A stretch of DNA of 12,628 nt from positions 1-12,628 of the forward strand of contig JBDUDA010000070.1 of assembly GCA_040003205.1 (NCBI GenBank), in the 5' to 3' direction. This DNA is from JALYIM01 sp040003205. GTDB taxonomy: Bacteria; Acidobacteriota; Terriglobia; Terriglobales; Acidobacteriaceae. Under the pieces are notes generated by a model. That model ran no database searches and was not told the origin of the DNA. It was given only the letters and a program-made list of their open reading frames with translations. Shown in pieces: positions 7,786-12,628 of the stretch. The position numbers and the translations under genes were made by a program. Position 1 is the first letter of the stretch. The number at the start of each line of letters is the position of its first letter.

Positions 7786-9224
7786 TGCGCTTCTTCTAAA
7801 TGACTAGGAAACAAGATGCTGGCAGAGTATCCCACCAGAAATGTAATTACCGTGCCGATGGCTACATACCAAGTCCATGGAACCCGCGTCGCTAGCCAGA
7901 TATAGAGCTCGGCGGCGAAACCGCACAGCATGCCGAGCATGACTCCATTCTGATTTGCTCGCCTCGTTAGCACTCCGAGAAGAAATACGCCCAGAAGGGC
8001 ACCGTAAGCAACCGATGCGATTTGCAGTCCTACCTCAATCACTCTTCCAATTTTGTGCAGTGATAAGGCGGCGAGAGCGAAGAGCACAAGTGCCCAAACC
8101 AGGGTAGACACTCTCGAGAGCCATACGCGTTTTTTTTCGTCCATCTCCGGATGGCGCGGCAAATAGAAATCCATCATCGAACTCGATGAAAGGGAGTTGA
8201 GCGCCGCGCTGAGATTTGACATGGCCGCCGCTAGAATCGCGGCTATCAGCAGTCCCGAAATACCATGTGGCATTTGATGGACGATGAAGTTGGGATAGAT
8301 CCTATCGGCCCTGCCGAATTGCGATGATGGCACGTGATAGTACGCAAACAGCATCACGCCCACGGCTAAAAATAGTGCAAACTGAAAGACAATGGCAATG
8401 CCGCTGGAAAGAAGCGCAGTGACAGATTGCCGCTGGCTGCGGGCGGCCAAAAGGCGCTGCACGATGAGCTGATCGGTTCCGTGGCTGGCGGTAGTGAGGA
8501 ACGCTCCGCCGATGAGCCCGGCCCAGAAGGTATACGGTTTCCAGAAATCAAAACTGAAATCGAAAACTTGCAGTTTGCCCGAGCTGGCGGCGAAGTGCTG
8601 AATCGTTGTCCAACCTCCGGGGACCGCATGAAGAATTGTGAACAGGCCAACAAGCGTTCCGCCTACATAGATCACGGTCTGAATTACGTCAGTCCAGATC
8701 ACCGCCGCCAGTCCGCCTTCGAACGTGTAAACGAGAGTTAAGGCGGTAATGATTGCGATGGACGCGATCTCTCCAGTGCCCAGAGCGATCGCGATCACAA
8801 TTGACACGGCGTACACGCGTACACCTTCCGCCGCCGCTCGTGTCAGAAGGAATAGGCCTGCTGTCAGCGAGCGCAGTTTCTTTCCAAAGCGCCGTTCAAT
8901 CAGCTCATAGGCGGTGTAGAGATCTCCGCGGAAATAATGAGGCAATAATATGAAACTGATTATTACCCGCCCCGCGAGGTATCCAAACACAACCTGCATG
9001 AACGTGAGATTCGTGTCATAAGCGAGTCCGGGAATGCTGATGATGGTGAGCGTACTGGTCTCGGCCGCGACGATTGAAAGCGCAATTGCCCACCACGGAA
9101 TGTTACGATCGGCGAGAAAATAATCACGCAGAGTTCGCTTTCGCTTTCTGAAACGAAGTCCGAAAAGCGTGATGCCAGCTAGGTACAGTCCGATAATTAA
9201 GAAATCAATCCTGTCGAGTCCCAT
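7782..9224 (-). CDS. Sodium:solute symporter (SSS family)
   Basis: This 480-residue inner-membrane protein with about 13 hydrophobic segments belongs to the SSS (solute:sodium symporter) family, whose LeuT-fold members couple sodium entry to uptake of sugars, amino acids, carboxylates or similar solutes. Typical blocks are the N-terminal DYFLADRNIPWWAIALSIVA, AETSTLTIISIPG, LYTAYELIERRFGKKLR (the family's YELIERRFG signature) and AAILAAAMSNLSAALNSLSS near helix 8. The substrate is not predictable from sequence. Its ATG at 9224 has no strong ribosome-binding site. It is first in the pair with the APC permease (4-nt overlap) and is transcribed away from the BadF-type kinase across a 360-nt intergenic region, which invites the inference that it feeds that kinase. 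Confidence 0.92.
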   Translation of the reverse strand: MGLDRIDFLIIGLYLAGITLFGLRFRKRKRTLRDYFLADRNIPWWAIALSIVAAETSTLTIISIPGLAYDTNLTFMQVVFGYLAGRVIISFILLPHYFRGDLYTAYELIERRFGKKLRSLTAGLFLLTRAAAEGVRVYAVSIVIAIALGTGEIASIAIITALTLVYTFEGGLAAVIWTDVIQTVIYVGGTLVGLFTILHAVPGGWTTIQHFAASSGKLQVFDFSFDFWKPYTFWAGLIGGAFLTTASHGTDQLIVQRLLAARSQRQSVTALLSSGIAIVFQFALFLAVGVMLFAYYHVPSSQFGRADRIYPNFIVHQMPHGISGLLIAAILAAAMSNLSAALNSLSSSSMMDFYLPRHPEMDEKKRVWLSRVSTLVWALVLFALAALSLHKIGRVIEVGLQIASVAYGALLGVFLLGVLTRRANQNGVMLGMLCGFAAELYIWLATRVPWTWYVAIGTVITFLVGYSASILFPSHLEEAQ

Positions 9225-9304
9225 GTGCGATCAACGCCGGGAGCGAATTGCATTGGCGGCTGTAGGCCTAAGAGTATCCGGGATTAAACCGTTCGCCTCC
9301 GCTA

Positions 9305-9324
9305 TATCTACCAAGGTATCTACC
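9305..9324. repeat. Tandem 8-bp direct repeat TATCTACC (possible operator)
   Basis: TATCTACC occurs at 9305-9312 and 9317-9324, separated by AAGG, so the period is 12 bp. The first TACC also pairs with GGTA at 9315-9318, giving overlapping inverted repeats. It lies 81-100 bp upstream of the symporter start, where a regulator could bind. The operator role is a guess. Confidence 0.35.
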
Positions 9325-9342
9325 TCGTAAGCCTGAGATCGT

Positions 9343-9486
9343 GTCATGTTGAGCGAGGAGTGATTCACGAAGTGAATGACGACGCAGTCGAAACATCCCT
9401 AAAGCTATCGCCGAAGTAGGTGGCAGGGGTCCTTCGACGCCGAAATCCGAGAGGCGAGCGAATCGAATCTCTTTGCTCAGGATGAC
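9343..9486. repeat. Head-to-head pair of REP-like palindromic units
   Basis: Unit 1 (9343-9400, plus) starts GTCATGTTGAGCGAGGAG and ends GTCGAAACATCCCT. Unit 2 (9425-9486), read on the minus strand, starts GTCATCCTGAGCAAAGAG and ends GTCGAAGGACCCCT. The starts agree at 14 of 18 positions and the ends at about 11 of 14, so the pair forms a 144-nt imperfect inverted repeat with a 24-nt spacer. Unit 1 also contains a perfect small hairpin, ATTCAC-GAA-GTGAAT (9363-9377). The GTCATCCTGAGC / GTCGAAGGA pattern is familiar from dispersed intergenic repeats in many environmental bacterial genomes. No coding capacity or transposase is present. Confidence 0.7.
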
Positions 9487-9487
9487 T

Positions 9488-9500
9488 GGGTCTCAGACCC
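9488..9500. repeat. 13-nt perfect palindrome GGGTCTcAGACCC
   Basis: A perfect 6-bp inverted repeat around a single C sits 2 nt beyond the end of REP-like unit 2 and about 20 nt upstream of the possible kinase promoter. It could be an operator for a dimeric regulator or a remnant of the repeat's flank. Nothing distinguishes these. Confidence 0.4.
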
Positions 9501-9521
9501 GATCGCCTAGTTGTATGGCAC

Positions 9522-9550
9522 TGGACTGTCGTTTGCGTCGATTGAATAAC
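9522..9550 (+). promoter_or_regulatory. Possible sigma-70 promoter for the kinase gene
   Basis: TGGACT (9522-9527, four of six -35 matches) and AATAAC (9545-9550, four of six -10 matches) are spaced by exactly 17 nt. Transcription would begin near 9557, just inside the upstream GTG candidate at 9555, which favours the GTG at 9585 as the translation start. Confidence 0.35.
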
Positions 9551-9584
9551 CTGCGTGAATTGTGGGTGTGATAGAACTACGCTC

Positions 9585-10481
9585 GTGGGAATCTATCTCG
9601 GAATCGATGGCGGCGGAAGCAAAACATCTTTCGTTGTGGGGGACGAAGATTCGCTTCTGGGCAGGGCAGCATCTGGCGGAAGCAACGTACTCAAAGTCGG
9701 CGAGGCGCAGGCGCAGGAATCTCTCGCCAGCGGCATCCGAAGACTCTGTCAGCTCGCGAAAATTACTCCCGGGCAAATTACCCGCACCTGCATCGGCGTG
9801 GCGGGCGCGGGTCGTTCCGAAATTAGTGATACTGTGCAGCGAATACTTTCGCGGCTTTTGCCCAGCGAAATTAAGGTAGTTGGCGACATGGTCATCGCGC
9901 ATCACGCGGCCTTCGGCCCAGACGCGGGCGTGATCGTCATCGCCGGTACCGGCTCCATCGCTTATGGAAGGAATTTCGCAGGGGTTATAGCGCGGGCGGG
10001 CGGTTGGGGATTCGCAATCTCCGACGAAGGATCCGGTCAGTGGATCGGGCGCACTGCCGTAAGCTCCGCGATGCGTGCCTACGATGAGGGCGGTGCGTCG
10101 AAGCTGCTGCAAGATATCTTGCACAGCTTGGCTTTATCGTCCCGCGAAGATCTCGTGATTTTCGCCAATGCCGCGCCTTCGCCGAATTTCTCCAACTTAT
10201 TTCCAGCGGTTCTGGCCGCGGCGGAATCAGGGGACTCCCTTGCTATCGAGATTATGGAGCGGGCTGGCAGGGAGCTGGCAAATTTATCCAGGATTGTTGC
10301 GGATCGAATATTTCTACGCGACGCTACCATACCTTTAGCCATGGCGGGAGGGGTGTTTCAAAACTCCGCGACTGTACGGCAAGTTTTCTCCACCGAAATT
10401 CAAAGCACCTCCAAAGTGGTCGTGAATGAAACCGTCGTCGATCCGGTGATCGGTGCTTTGGAACTAGCCCGCCTAGATTGA
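9585..10481 (+). CDS. BadF/BadG-type sugar kinase (N-acetylglucosamine/N-acetylmuramate kinase-like)
   Basis: This is a cytosolic ASKHA-fold kinase of about 298 residues. It opens with the phosphate-1 loop IYLGIDGGGSKT (Asp8), then VAGAGR, the adenosine/phosphate-2 motif IAGTGSIAYG (GTGS at 121-124), GGWGFAISDEGSGQWIG (139-155) and AGGVF (254-258). This set is characteristic of the BadF/BadG/BcrA/BcrD family members related to eukaryotic GlcNAc kinase and to clostridial MurK, which phosphorylates MurNAc and GlcNAc. Activators of 2-hydroxyacyl dehydratases share the fold but carry a cysteine iron-sulfur site not seen here. I chose GTG 9585 because homologues begin just before the LGIDGGG motif; GTG 9555 would add MNCGCDRTTL. 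Neither start has a clear ribosome-binding site. It is divergent from the transporter pair and 24 nt upstream of the helical-repeat gene. The exact sugar is unknown. Confidence 0.85.
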   Translation: MGIYLGIDGGGSKTSFVVGDEDSLLGRAASGGSNVLKVGEAQAQESLASGIRRLCQLAKITPGQITRTCIGVAGAGRSEISDTVQRILSRLLPSEIKVVGDMVIAHHAAFGPDAGVIVIAGTGSIAYGRNFAGVIARAGGWGFAISDEGSGQWIGRTAVSSAMRAYDEGGASKLLQDILHSLALSSREDLVIFANAAPSPNFSNLFPAVLAAAESGDSLAIEIMERAGRELANLSRIVADRIFLRDATIPLAMAGGVFQNSATVRQVFSTEIQSTSKVVVNETVVDPVIGALELARLD

Positions 10482-10505
10482 ACGAAACGTATCGGACGAT
10501 CAATC

Positions 10506-11267
10506 ATGTCCAGCGAAGAAATATTCGACCCCGAAAAATCCGTGAAATCCGATCCTGATCCTGACCCTTCTATAAGAAGCGCAGGCCTTCCCAAAGCTTG
10601 CGAGGTGCTCGCTGCTGCGGCTGACCCATCTCTAACCGAAGATTTAGCGCTGAAAATGTTGAAGCAGACTGAGCTGCGTTCTGAAGTTTTTGAGCGGCTT
10701 CGAAAAAATGCGGCGATAGCGAACAGCCGCAAAGTGAAGATCGCGCTTCTGTGTCATGCCAAAACTCCGCGTCACGTCGCCCTTCCCATGCTGCCGCATC
10801 TTTTTACGTTCGACCTGATGCAGATCGCGCTACAGCCGGTGGTGCCGCCGGACATCAAGGTGGCTGCGGAAAATGCGCTCATCCAACGGCTCGATAAGCT
10901 TTCGACGGGTGAGAAGTTATCTCTAGCGAGGCGAGCTTCCGGACGGGTGGCTGCGCGATTACTCACTGACCCTGAAATGCGTGTAGTTGCGATAGCGCTT
11001 GAGAACGCCCGCCTTACTGAAGCCTCGATTCTTAAAACGATTTCAATGCAGGAAGCTTCGCGTTTCTTGATTGACGCCATTTCCCGGCATCCCAAGTGGT
11101 CGCTTCGACAGGAAATTCGGTGGGGGCTACTTCGAAACGAATATACCTCCGAAGACAGAGCGCTCGAATTCGCGACCGATTTGCCCAGTGAAAGATTGCG
11201 CGAAATGATGCAGGACTCCGGGTTGCCGGAGCACATCAAATCGCGATTGCTGCAGCAGGAACAGTAA
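10506..11267 (+). CDS. Conserved-looking alpha-helical repeat protein of unknown function
   Basis: I do not recognise a named family. The 253-residue protein has no signal peptide or membrane segment, so it is probably cytosolic. The first 25 residues are acidic and Pro/Asp-rich (KSDPDPDPS). The remainder is almost all helical with a recurring motif, roughly A-L-x-x-N/H-x-x-T/L-x-x-x-x-A-L-x-x-L, seen at about 36-52 (AAADPSLTEDLALKML), 80-96 (ALLCHAKTPRHVALPML), 164-179 (ALENARLTEASILKTI), 207-223 (GLLRNEYTSEDRALEFA) and 234-249. This suggests a HEAT- or LRV-like solenoid that binds a partner. It starts 24 nt after the kinase and is probably cotranscribed with it. Its stop is 3 nt from the converging uvrC stop. 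No catalytic motif is visible. The protein is intact, with codon use like its neighbours. Confidence 0.8.
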   Translation: MSSEEIFDPEKSVKSDPDPDPSIRSAGLPKACEVLAAAADPSLTEDLALKMLKQTELRSEVFERLRKNAAIANSRKVKIALLCHAKTPRHVALPMLPHLFTFDLMQIALQPVVPPDIKVAAENALIQRLDKLSTGEKLSLARRASGRVAARLLTDPEMRVVAIALENARLTEASILKTISMQEASRFLIDAISRHPKWSLRQEIRWGLLRNEYTSEDRALEFATDLPSERLREMMQDSGLPEHIKSRLLQQEQ

Positions 11268-11270
11268 AGT

Positions 11271-12628
11271 CTATTGAGCGCTCTGAGTTTCTTCGCCCGC
11301 CCGAAAGTGGCTCAGGATTGCGTCCGCTTGAACGCGGGTCACTACCGCCGAAAGCGCAGCTACGTCGGCTTGCTTGACCGCCTGCACGCTTCCAAAGTGT
11401 TGCAGAAGACGGCGGGTGGTACGCTCTCCGACGCCGGGAATTTCCAGCAATTCAGTGGAGCGGTCTCGCATCTGGCGACGCTTGCGATGGAAGGTCACAG
11501 CGAAACGGTGAGCTTCATCGCGAATCAACTGCACCAGATGCAGCACGGGAGAGTGGTGGTCAAGCGAAATCGGCTCACTTTCCTGGCCGTACACATAAAT
11601 AATCTCTTCGCGTTTTGCGATGGCGGCCAGCGGTTGATTGATAATCTCGAGCGCAGCAAGCGCCTCCGACGCAGCGTGTAACTGGCCTAAGCCGCCATCG
11701 ATCAATATCAACGCGGGCATCTTCTTTTTTTCTTCCTGCAAACGTTTGTAGCGGCGCGTAACGACTTCCCTCATGGAGGCAAAATCATCCACTCCTTGTA
11801 CGCTGCGAATAATAAATTTGCGGTAGTCGGACTTCTTTATCTTGCCGTCTTCCCAAACCACCATCGAAGCAACGGTTTCCGCTCCTTGAATGTGCGAGAT
11901 GTCGAAACACTCGATTCGATTCGGCAGGTCAGGAAGTCCCAATGCATCCTGCAACGCGTCCTGAATTGCCTTCGCATTCGGTTTCATCACCCGGAACCGC
12001 TGATCGTAAGACTGTTTCGCGTTGTTCGCCGCCAGATCAAGCAATGCCCGCTTGTCGCCGCGCTGCGGAACCAGAATATGCATTCGGGCCGCGCGCGAAT
12101 TTTCTCCATTGATTTGTTCGGATAACAGGTCTTCCAGCATCTCGCGGTCTTCAAATTCTACCGGCACATAAACGTTGCGCGGAACATAGGGTTGGCCAAT
12201 GTAGAGCTGCTTCAGGAATGCCGAGAAAAATTCCCCAGGATGAAATCTTCCTGACTCTACCGTTGAGGGTAAATCTTCCCAGAAGAATTCACGGCGGTCC
12301 AAAACTCGGCCCCCTCGCACATGGAAGAGGTTGACCGCCAGCATTCCGTTCTCGCAGTGATATCCCAATACGTCGGCGTCGTCGCCTTCCACGGTGGCGA
12401 TCCGTTGCTTCTCCTGCAATTGCTCGACGGTCGAGATCAGATCGCGATATTTCCCCGCTCGTCCATATTCCGCCGCCGCCGCCGCCTTCGCCATTCGTTC
12501 ACGCAAGGAGCGGGACAGGTCCGTCGGACGTCCCTCAAGAAAAAGTTTCACATCGCGAACTGCCTCCTGGTAAGCCTCGGGCGTGGTTAGGCCTTCTACG
12601 CAAGGACCCTGACAGCGTCCAATGTAGT
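11271..12628 (-). CDS. uvrC: UvrABC excinuclease subunit C, N-terminally incomplete in window
   Basis: UvrC makes both incisions around a lesion in nucleotide excision repair after UvrAB loads it. The frame is open to the right edge, so the GIY-YIG nuclease domain (3' incision) lies outside; about 452 codons are seen. At the edge is GRCQGPCVEGLT, the conserved cysteine pair (codons at 12612-12614 and 12600-12602). The UvrB-interacting UVR segment follows (AAAAAEYGRAGKYRDLISTV), then the RNase H-like 5'-incision domain with CFDISHIQG (Asp codon 11901-11903), LILIDGG (Asp codon 11697-11699) and DEAHRFA (His codon 11508-11510). The C-terminus has tandem helix-hairpin-helix motifs (LEIPGVGERTTRRLL). 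A GTG at 12549-12551 is internal, not the true start: coding similarity continues upstream. It converges on the helical-repeat gene. Confidence 0.96.
   Translation of the reverse strand, partial: YIGRCQGPCVEGLTTPEAYQEAVRDVKLFLEGRPTDLSRSLRERMAKAAAAAEYGRAGKYRDLISTVEQLQEKQRIATVEGDDADVLGYHCENGMLAVNLFHVRGGRVLDRREFFWEDLPSTVESGRFHPGEFFSAFLKQLYIGQPYVPRNVYVPVEFEDREMLEDLLSEQINGENSRAARMHILVPQRGDKRALLDLAANNAKQSYDQRFRVMKPNAKAIQDALQDALGLPDLPNRIECFDISHIQGAETVASMVVWEDGKIKKSDYRKFIIRSVQGVDDFASMREVVTRRYKRLQEEKKKMPALILIDGGLGQLHAASEALAALEIINQPLAAIAKREEIIYVYGQESEPISLDHHSPVLHLVQLIRDEAHRFAVTFHRKRRQMRDRSTELLEIPGVGERTTRRLLQHFGSVQAVKQADVAALSAVVTRVQADAILSHFRAGEETQSAQ

Larger units (their letters stand above)
9225..9584. 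other. 360-nt intergenic region between divergent transporter and kinase genes
   Basis: No gene is seen here. From left to right it holds an unremarkable SSS leader (9225-9300), a tandem TATCTACC repeat, a head-to-head pair of REP-like units (9343-9486), a GGGTCTcAGACCC palindrome, and a possible plus-strand promoter before the kinase. Confidence 0.8.

Noticed and set aside
9507..10124. Minus-strand 205-residue frame opposite the kinase
   Set aside because: The plus strand carries all the BadF-family motifs in order. The antisense product has no domain-like pattern and begins inside the kinase.
12321..12551. GTG at 12549-12551 as the uvrC start
   Set aside because: The frame continues upstream with GRCQGPCVEGLT, a conserved UvrC segment, so the gene is truncated by the window edge rather than starting here.

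Overview
The window looks like a stretch of ordinary chromosome from a soil-type bacterium. The best guess is Acidobacteriota (Terriglobia/Koribacter-like). The guess rests on moderately high GC, the style of the TonB-like protein with its GFG-rich linker, the DinB tail ending in RERTHENPA, and a REP-like intergenic repeat with GTCATCCTGAGC-type ends. This is an impression from sequence style, not a database result. No tRNA, rRNA, CRISPR array, phage gene or transposase was seen, and every complete gene reads through without a frameshift.

Layout. (1) 1-409, minus: 5' part of rsmA (16S rRNA dimethyladenosine methyltransferase), running off the left edge. (2) 598-3328, plus: glgA (glycogen synthase), then dinB (DNA polymerase IV) 25 nt later. 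(3) 3442-6235, minus: a two-gene unit, a TonB-family protein followed 19 nt later by a secreted M48 metalloprotease. The protease carries a LolA-like N-terminal region. A hairpin between dinB and the protease gene probably terminates this unit. (4) 6400-9224, minus: a translationally coupled transporter pair, a sodium:solute symporter followed by an APC-superfamily amino-acid permease, joined by an ATGA overlap. (5) 9225-9584: a 360-nt intergenic region holding a head-to-head pair of REP-like units, a 13-nt palindrome, a short tandem direct repeat and a possible promoter. (6) 9585-11267, plus: a BadF/BadG-type sugar kinase (GlcNAc/MurNAc kinase-like) and an alpha-helical repeat protein of unknown function. 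(7) 11271-12628, minus: uvrC, missing its N-terminus beyond the right edge, converging on the repeat protein with only 3 nt between the stop codons.

How the genes may work together. The two transporters and the divergent BadF-type kinase suggest salvage of an amino sugar and amino acids, possibly from peptidoglycan. This is inference from context, and no etherase or deacetylase gene is in the window. The TonB/M48 pair points to an envelope function. rsmA, glgA, dinB and uvrC are housekeeping metabolism, translation and DNA-repair genes. No clear new defence or mobile system is visible. The least explained items are the helical-repeat protein, the GFG repeats in the TonB linker and the intergenic repeat structure.
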